Source: SM1-50 sp964467345
GTDB lineage: Archaea > Thermoplasmatota > E2 > DHVEG-1
Assembly: GCA_964467345.1 (NCBI GenBank)
Contig: CAYXPY010000018.1
Location: forward strand, 1-34,863
Direction: 5' to 3'
Length of the DNA: 34,863 nt
Part shown: positions 8,553 through 16,746 of the stretch, piece after piece
How positions within the stretch are numbered: position 1 is the first letter of the stretch
Layout of the letters: each line of letters opens with the position of its first letter
The notes under the pieces: generated by a model
The model's input: the letters and a program-made list of their open reading frames with translations, nothing else
What the model was told of the DNA's origin: nothing
The model's database searches: none
Program-made: the position numbers and the translations under genes

Positions 8553-8562
8553 TATTTAAATA
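8553..8562 (-). promoter_or_regulatory. TATA box of the C1A peptidase gene
   Basis: TATTTAAATA, 51-60 nt before the ATG at 8502, predicting a leader of roughly 25-30 nt. The same decamer precedes the FG-GAP gene at 20223. Confidence 0.6.
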
Positions 8563-8610
8563 TTATCACTAGTATTTATTTTTTCAAAGAGAAAGAAAAG
8601 ATGATGTCTT

Positions 8611-8832
8611 TTATTTTTTTACGATGTCTACGGCAATTGAGACACACGCAAGATAGTCATCAAGCGTATGAAGCAGCGAGGAAACCGAGCTGCTCTCCAT
8701 GACCCCCTCAAGGGTCTTACCTTTCACTGTTGATTTCACAAACCCCTGGTCGTCTGCCTTGATGGAGCCAAGCACCTTTTTTGCTTTCTGTGCGCTTTCA
8801 AACTCCATTGTTATCGTACAAATCGCTTTCAT
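8611..8832 (-). CDS. pcc1: KEOPS complex subunit Pcc1
   Basis: Small dimerising subunit of KEOPS, the complex that makes N6-threonylcarbamoyladenosine at position 37 of ANN-decoding tRNAs. The 73-residue protein has the alpha/beta layout and size of archaeal Pcc1, with an ITMEFES first strand, a TVKGKTLEG hairpin and a C-terminal helix. Its ATG overlaps the recJ stop by 4 nt. Position within the rps15-recJ-pcc1 order, common in euryarchaea, supports the call. The usual next gene, rps3ae, is absent here: the secreted C1A peptidase follows downstream instead. Confidence 0.85.
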   Translation of the reverse strand: MKAICTITMEFESAQKAKKVLGSIKADDQGFVKSTVKGKTLEGVMESSSVSSLLHTLDDYLACVSIAVDIVKK

Positions 8833-10181
8833 GCGTCCCCCTTCATCTGATGAACCAGGATCTCATTGACCTTCTCAAGGAACTCTGTTTCCTTATCAAA
8901 TCCGATCGTGGCACCAGCAGCGATCTTATGACCCCCACCGTACCCACCAAGCCCCCCAGCCACAGTCTTCATCGCAGCACCCAGGTCCAATCCCTGCGAG
9001 ACGAGTTTCTGGTTCCCGCGGCAGGAGACATGGACCTCATCATCGGTCTGTTTTCGTGCCAGGGAAAACAAAGGTTTCTTCTCATCAAGGATATAGTTCA
9101 TGGCAATGCCTGCAATCACCCCGCCAAGCGAGGAGCTATCCGAGTAGAAATACCGCATCCCATCGGTCTCATGGATGCCACCATGTTCCAACAGCCCAAG
9201 CCCATCTAAGAGTTTTTGTTTGTACTCTTTCTCGACTGTGAGGGCTTCCTGCCAGGTGTCCCCATCCCCCAGGCATAGGGAAAGCCCAAGGCTGCGATGT
9301 CCGTTCTTCCCACAGGCATCAAGCAGGTCTGCGAACCGTTCCAGCTCCCAGCCTTGTGGAGCAAGGAAGCGTTTTCGGATGATCATATCCAGGATGTTCT
9401 GCTGACAGCCTGCCTTTATCAAAAGAAAGACAAGATAGGATTGGATCTGCATCATCGTCTTTTGCGGGATATCTTTCAGACTGGTTGTTTTCTCAAGGGT
9501 GAGTCTTTCAAGCATCGCGTCTATCGCCTTTTGATTCCCGGAAAGCCCTGGGTAGTACGGGTCTACAGAGTAATACAACGCATCGGAGAGGGATTCACCA
9601 TAGAGCTTGATGCTGGTCTGTTCCGTGAGAACGCCTTTCTGTAGCGCTGTTTCAAGAATGGTTTTGTTCAACCCCCGGACGCCGCCGATGAACTGTTTAT
9701 CCCCCGTCGCACCAGCCAATGCCAGCGCAGCCAGATCCTCATTTGCCTTGTTCACTGTGGTGGCAAAGAGGTAACTTAAGGTGGCACCCGAGGCGTCATA
9801 GTTCCCATCAAATCCAAAAAGATTCGCGTTGATTTGGATGATGTCCTGCGGGGTCTGCGTGGTGAGATACTGATGATGATCAAGGATGATTGCCTTACAA
9901 CCCAAAGACTGGATCGTCTCGAGTTGCCCGCTGCCCATGTCAGAGAAAATGATAAGCTTGTTGTGCTCGTTTTTCAAACGATCGAAACCTCTGGTAAACG
10001 GGTTGCGCATCAATGATGCATGGAAATTATAGCCTGCCCGATACACCGCGTTACACAGGATTCCCGCTGCGGAGATGCCGTCTGCATCGTAATGGGACAC
10101 CACCCTGATTCTTGTTGTGGGTGGCAGGGAGAGCAGCAAGGATGCTGCCTTCTGACATTCATGCAGGATATCTTCTACCAT
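8829..10181 (-). CDS. recJ: Archaeal RecJ-like DHH phosphoesterase
   Basis: Predicted single-strand nuclease of the RecJ/GAN family, which associates with the archaeal replisome and may also trim RNA. The 450-residue protein has the N-terminal DHH domain with metal-binding SHYDADGISAAG (about 29-40), FSDMGSG and the name-giving LDHHQYL motif. The C-terminal DHHA1 domain has the GGLGGYGGGHKIAAGA nucleotide-binding loop (about 409-424). Length fits archaeal members, which are shorter than bacterial RecJ. It lies between rps15 (60 nt upstream) and pcc1 (4-nt overlap), so it is probably co-transcribed with both. Confidence 0.93.
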   Translation of the reverse strand: MVEDILHECQKAASLLLSLPPTTRIRVVSHYDADGISAAGILCNAVYRAGYNFHASLMRNPFTRGFDRLKNEHNKLIIFSDMGSGQLETIQSLGCKAIILDHHQYLTTQTPQDIIQINANLFGFDGNYDASGATLSYLFATTVNKANEDLAALALAGATGDKQFIGGVRGLNKTILETALQKGVLTEQTSIKLYGESLSDALYYSVDPYYPGLSGNQKAIDAMLERLTLEKTTSLKDIPQKTMMQIQSYLVFLLIKAGCQQNILDMIIRKRFLAPQGWELERFADLLDACGKNGHRSLGLSLCLGDGDTWQEALTVEKEYKQKLLDGLGLLEHGGIHETDGMRYFYSDSSSLGGVIAGIAMNYILDEKKPLFSLARKQTDDEVHVSCRGNQKLVSQGLDLGAAMKTVAGGLGGYGGGHKIAAGATIGFDKETEFLEKVNEILVHQMKGDA

Positions 10182-10241
10182 AGGCTGTACTCTACGGAAC
10201 GAAAAACATGTTCCATTCTAAAAAGATGATGGTAGGTCCCA

Positions 10242-10697
10242 TCATTCGAACATGAGCTTTGCTTGATCAAGGCTGTATTTCCAGCCCTCAGGAAGTCGTT
10301 GTTCGCGATGATAGTATTTCATCAGACGGCGGATCTTTGACTCCGTCAGTGACAAGTTACGTTTCGATTTCAGGTCCTTTTGATTCTGATCGATATGTTT
10401 CTTGAGTCTCAACGCGGTTTTAATCAAATTCTGCAAATCCTCAGGGATCTCCTGGCTGATCTTGTTCTGCGCAAGGATCTGGGTAATCGTCTTCCCTGTC
10501 GCGATTTTCACATCAGGGACGGCGTACTGGTCACGGAGAATCATCCCGATTTCACTGGTGCTCTTCTCTGCTTTTGCAAGCTCCATGATACGTCCTTCGA
10601 TTTCTCGAGGGTTCAAAGAACTCCATTCTGGGTGTTTCTCCCGCAGGGGATGAGTGGAACCTGATTTACCTTTTGTACGAGCGTGTATTCGAGCCAT
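10242..10697 (-). CDS. rps15: Ribosomal protein S15 (S13e type)
   Basis: Component of the small ribosomal subunit that binds 16S rRNA helices 20-22 and helps shape the platform. The 151-residue protein begins MARIHARTKGKSGS, the standard archaeal/eukaryotic N-terminal extension. The S15 core follows, ending with the ESKIRRLMKYYH region and LPEGWKY. I chose the ATG at 10697 because it starts exactly at the conserved MARIHAR; an upstream in-frame start at 10706 adds only three unconserved residues. It is the first gene of the rps15-recJ-pcc1 operon, with a TTTTATATA box about 55 nt upstream. Confidence 0.97.
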   Translation of the reverse strand: MARIHARTKGKSGSTHPLREKHPEWSSLNPREIEGRIMELAKAEKSTSEIGMILRDQYAVPDVKIATGKTITQILAQNKISQEIPEDLQNLIKTALRLKKHIDQNQKDLKSKRNLSLTESKIRRLMKYYHREQRLPEGWKYSLDQAKLMFE

Positions 10698-10748
10698 TCT
10701 TAACACTCCGCTTACTGTTGTTAAGGAAAGTCCCTAATAAACTACCCG

Positions 10749-10757
10749 TATATAAAA
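10749..10757 (-). promoter_or_regulatory. TATA box of the rps15-recJ-pcc1 operon
   Basis: TTTTATATA on the minus strand, 52-60 nt before the rps15 ATG, predicting a leader of about 30 nt. Confidence 0.55.
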
Positions 10758-10837
10758 TGTAAGGTAGGAAAAGAACCGTTCAGAGAGAAGTCATCATCCT
10801 CTTTTCTCTCCCATCTTAGGCTGTTCCTTCCTTTTTT

Positions 10838-12703
10838 TTAGCGGGTGGAAAATCTCTGATTACCAAGAAACATCCGTAGAGAAAACAAACCAGTGATGAA
10901 CCAATGGTGCTGCAACAAGTCTAACAAACCTTGCAGGAGCGGTCCATGAATCGTCCCTGTCACCATCGGCGTCGACAGGGACACCGGAATCAGGTCGAAG
11001 TCATCAGCATCTTCCTGGTTCTCAACCCTGATGTATCCTTCGAAATCCGTTTCCGGCTCATCTGGGGCAGTCACCGACACAATCACGCTGACCGGGCCAT
11101 CTTCAGGTCTGAGGTATCCACCGGATTCCGGGGTAAACGACCAGGCTCCCCAGGAGAGTAAGGATGTGTTGATCCTCCATTTCAGAAACGAGGTGCTATT
11201 TCCGATGTTTTGGACCTCGAAACTCCCCATCACAGTTGAACCTGGTTCGACATCCTCCCAAGAAAGACTCCCTGAGCAGAACAAATCAGGCACACCAGGT
11301 GCAGGAGGATCAGCCGGTGGGATATAGACGATTTTGAACACGTCATTCAAGGTAGGGCTTGGATAGGGATTTGTGTATTCCCAGATGGTCGTCCCATCGG
11401 GGGTGACTTCGAAGAACCGACCTTCAACCCCATCGCAGATAAGGGTATGTCCGTTCTTCAGACGGGTGGCACCAGAGACAATACCAGCGATGAAACTTTC
11501 TGGGGGGTCTGCGGTATAGATCCATGTTTGTTCCTCAGGGCCATACGCGCAGTCTGGATCTACATAGTAATCCCCATTGGCATCGACCGGAGGGATGATT
11601 TCATCGACAGAGGAATACCATCCTCCAGGACGTTGCACCCCGTTGTTGAACACAAGGATGTTGCCTTCCCCAGGATGCCCTGGTTTTATCCAGGTCGCAT
11701 CATGCTGAGCAAAGAATTTTTGATCATGAATCGTCCCTGCCCGATACGCCTCCGGGTTCCCCCAGCGGTACAGCAGGTCACCGCCTTTGCCGCTGTTCCC
11801 GCCCGTATGCCCAGCAGCCTGCTGTGTTGTCGTGCTATGGTCAATGACCCAGATTTCATTGAAGTTATGGACACTGAGCATAATCTGATCGAACTGTTCG
11901 TTATAATCGATTGAGTTGGTATGCAGCCAATCAATCATGGACATTTCATCGATCCCATAGTTGATATCAACCAGTTCCGGATGGTCCGCCACAATACCGT
12001 AATTTGCTCTTGCGGAGTCATAATCCTGGATGAGGTGATCCCAGACATGCCACTCCCAGACGATCTCCCCGCTTGTCGGACCAGTCGGCTGCACCTCAAT
12101 GACATGCGATGGCCACAGTCCATCATTGGCGGCATAACTAGGGTTTCTCCCAGCATAGATTGCTTCAGTACGGGTCTTTATCTCCCAGGCGATCATCAGC
12201 ACGTTGCCGTTAGGTAAGGATTTGATGTCATGATGGCTGAGATTCCCATTGGTATTATATCGGAAATCCCACTCGACCGTCCCATCCCATGCCACCTTCT
12301 GAACACCACCACCCGCACCCCCACCACCAGGGCCGACACCAACCCGTATCGTACGAAGAATCATTCCATCGCCAAGCCAGTAGACCGCAACACCAGGCCA
12401 GTAACTGCTAGACCAGGTGTGGTTTACGTACCCACTGCTATCAATGAGATAGGTTGTTCCCGAGTACATAGGTGCGAATAAAATGTAGCCGTCATCGATG
12501 TTTGATTCCGTCGAAGAATCCTTAGTGATGTTTTTTGATGAGAATGCTGGGAACAGAGACAGTCCCATCAACAAAAAAACAAGAAAGACAATATGAAATC
12601 TCCAAGGCGTCCGATATCGTGCTAAACGAAACGTTCTTCCGGTGAAAGTTATAGTATCCCCGTATCTAATCAATAGAGTTACGTATAAATAGTTTTTTCC
12701 CAA
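10838..12703 (-). CDS. Exported arylsulfotransferase-like (ASST) protein with C-terminal Ig-like domain
   Basis: Resembles the arylsulfotransferase family, six-bladed propellers that in bacteria move sulfate between phenolic compounds; activity here is unproven. Visible are GYILFAPMYSGTTYLID, a glycine-rich loop, the family-type segment LSHHDIKSLPNGNVLMIAWE, and AQHDATWIKPGHPGEGNILVFNNG. After these comes an Ig-like domain of about 110 residues with a WEDVEPGSTVMGSFEVQNIG opening, then a hydrophobic/amphipathic tail with SLRMFLG. The start is uncertain. The open frame reaches 12853, overlapping cysS. A TTG at 12703 is preceded by a strong AAGGAGGGG, and a later ATG (12568) would cut into the export helix. 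From 12703 the hydrophobic segment is at about residues 36-54. Confidence 0.8.
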   Translation of the reverse strand: MGKNYLYVTLLIRYGDTITFTGRTFRLARYRTPWRFHIVFLVFLLMGLSLFPAFSSKNITKDSSTESNIDDGYILFAPMYSGTTYLIDSSGYVNHTWSSSYWPGVAVYWLGDGMILRTIRVGVGPGGGGAGGGVQKVAWDGTVEWDFRYNTNGNLSHHDIKSLPNGNVLMIAWEIKTRTEAIYAGRNPSYAANDGLWPSHVIEVQPTGPTSGEIVWEWHVWDHLIQDYDSARANYGIVADHPELVDINYGIDEMSMIDWLHTNSIDYNEQFDQIMLSVHNFNEIWVIDHSTTTQQAAGHTGGNSGKGGDLLYRWGNPEAYRAGTIHDQKFFAQHDATWIKPGHPGEGNILVFNNGVQRPGGWYSSVDEIIPPVDANGDYYVDPDCAYGPEEQTWIYTADPPESFIAGIVSGATRLKNGHTLICDGVEGRFFEVTPDGTTIWEYTNPYPSPTLNDVFKIVYIPPADPPAPGVPDLFCSGSLSWEDVEPGSTVMGSFEVQNIGNSTSFLKWRINTSLLSWGAWSFTPESGGYLRPEDGPVSVIVSVTAPDEPETDFEGYIRVENQEDADDFDLIPVSLSTPMVTGTIHGPLLQGLLDLLQHHWFITGLFSLRMFLGNQRFSTR

Positions 12704-12795
12704 ATCTCCCCTCCTTACAAAAGTGACATCGTTGCCATAAAACCATGTCATGTAATATGAAATCCATGCTGGAAACCAACAAAACACCCATAAAG

Positions 12796-12802
12796 TATAT
12801 AT
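12796..12802 (+). promoter_or_regulatory. TATA box of cysS
   Basis: TATATAT about 30-40 nt before the cysS start, predicting an mRNA with little or no leader. The symmetric sequence could also serve the divergent sulfotransferase-like gene. Confidence 0.5.
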
Positions 12803-12839
12803 TTTTCCTTCCATTAGCCAGGGTCGTTGTGTGCAGGAG

Positions 12840-14342
12840 ATGACGACACGCATCTATAACACGCTCTCAAGAACAAAAGAAGACTTCATACCTGTCCAGG
12901 ACGGCATGGTGAAGATGTACGTCTGTGGGATGACCGTGTACAGTGATGCCCATATCGGCCATGCCCGCACCTACGTTGCCTTTGACGTCATCCGACGATA
13001 CTTCGAATACAAAGGCTATAACGTCCAGTACGTTCAGAATATCACCGATGTCGACGATAAGATCATCGCCGCGGCAAACCGGGAAGGCGTTGACCCGTTG
13101 ATGTACTCAAAACGGTTCACCGATCGCTGTCTCTCTGATCTGGATGCCCTTGGCGTCCGACGAGCAGACCAGTACCCGCGGGCCTCAGAAGCCATCCCGG
13201 ATATGATCAAGATGATCCAGCAGATCATAGACCATGGGTATGGGTACGTCGCCGATGGTGATGTCTACTTCTCTGTTGAATCCTTCCCTGACTATGGGAA
13301 ACTCTCCGGGCAGAACATCGCTGAGATGAAAAAAGGCGCTCGTGTTGAACCTGGGGATCAGAAACAGAACCCCCTTGATTTTGCCCTCTGGAAGAAAGCA
13401 AAACCTGGGGAACCGGTCTGGTCCTCCCCCTGGGGTCCCGGCAGACCTGGTTGGCATATCGAATGCTCTGCGATGAGCTGCAGCTTGCTTGGTCCGACCT
13501 TTGATATCCACGGTGGTGGCATGGACCTGCAGTTCCCTCACCATGAAAATGAGGTGGCTCAGGCTCAGGCTGCGACCGGGAAACAGTTCGCACGGTACTG
13601 GATGCATATCGGGCTGCTGACCATCAATGGGGAGAAAATGTCCAAATCCCTGGGGAACATCATTAACATCAAAGACCTGCTTCAAAGCTGGGATGCAGAG
13701 GTCCTGCGGATGTTCTTTGCCCAGGCGCATTACCGCAGCCCCCCTGATTTCAGTGAGAAAGCACTAACCGACATCCAAAAAGGACGGGAACGCCTCCACC
13801 GGGTCAAGGAACGACTCGAGGAACACGCGGCACAGAACTGCACCACCACCGTTACCCCTAAGTCGCTATCAGACTCAGAGAAATCTTATCTGAAGGCGAT
13901 CCATGATCTGCAGACTGAATTTGAGGATGCCATGGATGATGATTTCAATACCCCTAAGGCGTTTGCCTCAGTATTTGAGTTCGTCAACAACACCAACCGG
14001 TACTTTGAACAACATCCCCTTCCAAATCCTGCTCTCTGCAACAATGCCTTGGAAGTGTTCCTAAGGATAGGCTCTGTGCTGACCTTGTTCCAAGCATCAC
14101 CGACGACCAAAGAAGACCAGGATACCGAGCTTATCAACGCACTTAAAAACCTGCTGTGCTCCTGCGGAAAAACCCCAAAGACACCAACGGTAGCCGCACT
14201 CATGGACGAACTCCTTCAGACCCGTGAAGAGGCGCGCAGGAAGAAGGAGTACAAGACCGCAGACCATATACGGAAAAGCCTTGAGCAGCTTGGTTGTGAG
14301 ATCCAGGACACGGCCACCGGTCCGACATGGAGGAAGAAATAG
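12840..14342 (+). CDS. cysS: Cysteinyl-tRNA synthetase
   Basis: Class I synthetase that charges tRNA-Cys. The 500-residue protein begins MTTRIYNTLSRTKEDF, the common family N-terminus. It has zinc ligands in VCGMTVY, ECSAMS and PHHENE, the HIGH motif in DAHIGHART and the KMSKS motif in GEKMSKSLGN. A C-terminal helical domain with a REEARRKKEYKTADHIRK segment completes it. I chose the ATG at 12840; a GTG at 12831 would add three residues and fits a leaderless mRNA from the TATA box. uspA starts 3 nt after the stop codon. Having CysRS means this organism need not rely on the SepRS/SepCysS route used by some methanogens that also have type-2 SerRS. Confidence 0.97.
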   Translation: MTTRIYNTLSRTKEDFIPVQDGMVKMYVCGMTVYSDAHIGHARTYVAFDVIRRYFEYKGYNVQYVQNITDVDDKIIAAANREGVDPLMYSKRFTDRCLSDLDALGVRRADQYPRASEAIPDMIKMIQQIIDHGYGYVADGDVYFSVESFPDYGKLSGQNIAEMKKGARVEPGDQKQNPLDFALWKKAKPGEPVWSSPWGPGRPGWHIECSAMSCSLLGPTFDIHGGGMDLQFPHHENEVAQAQAATGKQFARYWMHIGLLTINGEKMSKSLGNIINIKDLLQSWDAEVLRMFFAQAHYRSPPDFSEKALTDIQKGRERLHRVKERLEEHAAQNCTTTVTPKSLSDSEKSYLKAIHDLQTEFEDAMDDDFNTPKAFASVFEFVNNTNRYFEQHPLPNPALCNNALEVFLRIGSVLTLFQASPTTKEDQDTELINALKNLLCSCGKTPKTPTVAALMDELLQTREEARRKKEYKTADHIRKSLEQLGCEIQDTATGPTWRKK

Positions 14343-14345
14343 CCA

Positions 14346-14756
14346 ATGAAACGGGTGCTCGTTGGTTTCGATGGATCAGAAGGAGCAGAAAACGCATTAA
14401 ATAAAGCAATGATGATCATCGATGATGACGGTGAGCTGATTCTTCTTGCGATTGTCCCTCTTCCCTCTGATCGGAACCTGCTGGATAAAAAGACCACGGA
14501 ACTTATCAAAACACGTGCTCATACGATGCTTAATGACGTTATCCAGGATATCGGGTCCCATGGATTCTCCATCAATGGTATGGTCAAAGAAGCTGATGAT
14601 ATCGCTGCGGTGATCATCGATGTCGCCAACGAGCTGCGTTGCGACCTTATCGTCCTGGGGAGCCGTGGTTCAAGCACACTAGGAAAATATCCGATCGGTA
14701 GCGTTGCCAATAAGGTCGTTCAATACGCGGCAAAACCAGTCATGGTCGTCCGGTAA
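14346..14756 (+). CDS. Universal stress protein, UspA family
   Basis: Small cytoplasmic nucleotide-binding protein of the Usp family; the physiological role is usually unknown. The 136-residue single-domain protein starts KRVLVGFDGSEGAENAL. It contains the ATP-binding signature G-2X-G-9X-G-S as GSRGSSTLGKYPIGS near residues 103-118, so it should belong to the ATP-binding subgroup. It ends with the usual strand KPVMVVR. It follows cysS by 3 nt and is probably on the same mRNA. It is convergent with rpl15e, and a short A/T-rich run separates the two stop codons. Confidence 0.93.
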   Translation: MKRVLVGFDGSEGAENALNKAMMIIDDDGELILLAIVPLPSDRNLLDKKTTELIKTRAHTMLNDVIQDIGSHGFSINGMVKEADDIAAVIIDVANELRCDLIVLGSRGSSTLGKYPIGSVANKVVQYAAKPVMVVR

Positions 14757-14771
14757 TAAAAGAAAAAAAGA

Positions 14772-15359
14772 TTACTTCCCTTTGGTCTGGTGTGCCCGGA
14801 TGCTGGGACGTATCTTCTCCGCGCCTTTTCCCTTATACATCAACCCGCGTCCCTTCTGCCCCGCACTGGTCTTCCCACGCAGGACACGTCGTCTGTTCGG
14901 GAACGCAGAGATCCAGTTGATCTTCGGGTCGTTGACGATCCCTGGATGCGCCGGGTCAACTAAAATAACCTCATAATAATGATACATACCGTCCTTACCG
15001 ACCCAGTAGGAGTTCAATACCTCCATGTTTGGGTAATGAGCTGCGGTCCGCTCCTCAGTAATCCGTTGAGCATTCTTCGCCGGAGTCAGCTTCTTGGTAC
15101 CTCGTGCCGATGGTTTCCTTCCCCCTTTTATCTGATGACGGTTCAACCCACCATGCCGTACACGCGCTCGGACGATGATGTAGCCTTGTTTGGCTTTATA
15201 GCCAAGAGACCGGGCACGATCCACGCGTAAAGGCTTGTCTACTCTAAGGAAATTCTCCTCTCGTCTCCATGCAATCATTCTGTCTTTCTGCGGTGATCTG
15301 AAGGAGGTATCTGGTTTCTTCCATTTCTCACCGACGTAATCGTACACGCTTTTTACCAT
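14772..15359 (-). CDS. rpl15e: Ribosomal protein L15e
   Basis: Large-subunit ribosomal protein found in archaea and eukaryotes, not bacteria. The 195-residue, very basic protein starts VKSVYDYVGEKWKKP. It has the conserved VRARVRHGGLNRHQIKGGRKP segment and ends with GRGLMYKGKGAEKIRPSIRAHQ, matching the family in order and length. The ATG at 15359 fits the conserved N-terminus; the frame opens at a GTG nine bases earlier. Upstream are a TTTAAATA box (15414-15421) and, directly against it, a palindromic element (15421-15440) that could bind a regulator. Confidence 0.97.
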   Translation of the reverse strand: MVKSVYDYVGEKWKKPDTSFRSPQKDRMIAWRREENFLRVDKPLRVDRARSLGYKAKQGYIIVRARVRHGGLNRHQIKGGRKPSARGTKKLTPAKNAQRITEERTAAHYPNMEVLNSYWVGKDGMYHYYEVILVDPAHPGIVNDPKINWISAFPNRRRVLRGKTSAGQKGRGLMYKGKGAEKIRPSIRAHQTKGK

Positions 15360-15413
15360 AAATAACACCTATGATTCTGCTTGATTGTAGGAGGTAAGGA
15401 AGGGAAATCTTTA

Positions 15414-15421
15414 TTTAAATA
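15414..15421 (-). promoter_or_regulatory. TATA box of rpl15e
   Basis: TTTAAATA-type element, palindromic, 55-62 nt before the rpl15e ATG and embedded in TATTTAAATATTAT. The same 14 nt surround the TATA box of the C1A peptidase gene. Confidence 0.55.
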
Positions 15422-15440
15422 TTATGGTGCTAACCACAAT
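15421..15440. promoter_or_regulatory. Palindromic element, copy A (possible operator of rpl15e)
   Basis: ATTATGGTGCTAACCACAAT: the arms ATTRTGGT and ACCAYAAT are complementary apart from one position around a 4-nt centre. It abuts the rpl15e TATA box, where a DNA-binding protein would affect TFB/TBP loading. Two related copies lie at 15460-15476 and 18233-18249. Confidence 0.4.
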
Positions 15441-15459
15441 TTCTTTAATTTTCATGAGA

Positions 15460-15476
15460 TGGTGGTCTACCACAAT
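15460..15476. promoter_or_regulatory. Palindromic element, copy B
   Basis: TGGTGGTCTACCACAAT, with the palindromic core GTGGT-CT-ACCAC. It lies 19 nt from copy A and shares the right arm ACCACAAT with it. No gene start lies close on the plus strand except the broken short frame at 15507. Confidence 0.35.
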
Positions 15477-15506
15477 AATTATTATGGGAGACTTTAATTA
15501 AGTTTT

Positions 15507-15629
15507 ATGGTGACTAAATACCCTGAAATTCAGGAATTCATTAAAGATAAGAAAAGCACCCTTCCAAAATAGATTGATTACAAGATTAAAAAGAAAGGAA
15601 TTCAAATCCCATCGAAATCTCAATTATAG
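15507..15629 (+). pseudogene. Short coding-like frame broken by an in-frame TAG
   Basis: From the ATG at 15507 the frame reads MVTKYPEIQEFIKDKKSTLP and one more Lys, then TAG (15570-15572). It continues for 18 lysine-rich codons, beginning IDYKIKKKGIQIPSKS, to a second TAG ending at 15629. Composition is protein-like on both sides of the first stop, which suggests the start of a decayed gene, possibly from a mobile element. No family was recognised. A TTTAATTAAG run precedes it. Chance cannot be excluded in such AT-rich DNA. Confidence 0.3.
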
Positions 15630-15732
15630 CCATTTGACTCGTCACTATATAATATAATGGAGCAGGTTCTAAGGAATATATTTTTTAAAAGTGTTTATAG
15701 TATTTGACGATTTCAGATACGTTCTTCCCAAA
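15630..15732. other. AT-rich spacer without a recognisable gene
   Basis: Together with 15360-15629 this makes up the roughly 370-nt gap between rpl15e and the NosD-like gene. Apart from the two palindromes, the rpl15e promoter and the broken short frame, I see only AT-rich sequence, including TATATAATATAAT. Confidence 0.4.
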
Positions 15733-16746
15733 TCATATAACGATGTCATTGGGTTGAGATGCTGGGAACCAATCAATATGATACCAATAATATTTATGAT
15801 TTTGTCCATACCAATCGTTATACTGATTAAGGCCTCGAATCGGCTTAGGCAATAGTCGAGGTCTATTCCAATAATTATGATTCCATTCAATTTTATCACT
15901 AGTTATTAACTCCCATCTACTTTCATACCAACTCAAAAATGAAGCATCAACTTTATTTAGAATGAAATTATTATTTTTTATAATGTTTTTCCCTTCCATT
16001 ATAAAGATGCCTTTTTCGTTCTTATAAAAGATATTATTACAAATTGTAATTTGACTTCCAGCATCCCAGAAATTAATAGCTACACTATTATTTCCAAAAT
16101 AATTATTACAAATTAAAATGAAACGATTTTTGCTTAACAATATACCACCATTTGTATTACAATTGCTTATAATATTATGTGAAATTTCATTATTAGAACA
16201 GTATTCACTCGCAAAAACGTATCCCACCCATATACCGGCCCAACTAATACAATTAAAAATATTTCTGCTGATTTTATTATATGAAGAACCTTCAAAAAGA
16301 TGAATCCCTCGACCACAAGAATAAAAAATATTATCCATTATAGTGTTATTATTAGAATAAATACATATTGCATCTTGTGATATTGTGATATTAAATCCAC
16401 TTACATTCACATTATTCTCTGTAATAACGAATGCATATCGATGGTCTCCATCGTAAATTGTTGTATTTCGATTCTCACCAATTAATCCAATCCTTTTATT
16501 AATTGTTATTTCACCCTGCCTATACCTTCCACTAAATACAAAAACGGTATCTCCATCACTCGCATTATCGACCGCATCCTGAATCTTCGTATAATTCCCT
16601 GGTCCGCTTCCCCCGACATATAACCAATTCCCTCGTGATACTGATTGTTTCTCAGTGTTCTGTGCCATCGCTGGTGCATACGTTATCCCAACGAACAGGA
16701 GAATGATTCCAACCGATATATTTTTTTTTAATAAATCGTAAATCAT
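15733..16746 (-). CDS. Secreted NosD-like right-handed beta-helix protein (first AT-rich paralogue)
   Basis: Predicted exported surface protein of unknown ligand. The 337-residue protein has a signal peptide with VGIILLFVGITYAPAMA. The family opening WLYVGGSGPGNYTKIQDAVD and NASDGDTVFVFSGRY follows. Short repeats rich in N-N-x-I and N-x-I-F then make the rungs of a parallel beta-helix like NosD and carbohydrate-active periplasmic proteins. It ends with NYWNRPRLLPKPI and DWFPASQPNDIVI, an ending shared with two neighbours. Its ATG overlaps the TGA of the upstream paralogue by 4 nt, so the two are co-translated. The region is clearly more AT-rich than the flanking DNA. Many Asn-X-Ser/Thr sites suggest N-glycosylation. 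Confidence 0.85.
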   Translation of the reverse strand: MIYDLLKKNISVGIILLFVGITYAPAMAQNTEKQSVSRGNWLYVGGSGPGNYTKIQDAVDNASDGDTVFVFSGRYRQGEITINKRIGLIGENRNTTIYDGDHRYAFVITENNVNVSGFNITISQDAICIYSNNNTIMDNIFYSCGRGIHLFEGSSYNKISRNIFNCISWAGIWVGYVFASEYCSNNEISHNIISNCNTNGGILLSKNRFILICNNYFGNNSVAINFWDAGSQITICNNIFYKNEKGIFIMEGKNIIKNNNFILNKVDASFLSWYESRWELITSDKIEWNHNYWNRPRLLPKPIRGLNQYNDWYGQNHKYYWYHIDWFPASQPNDIVI

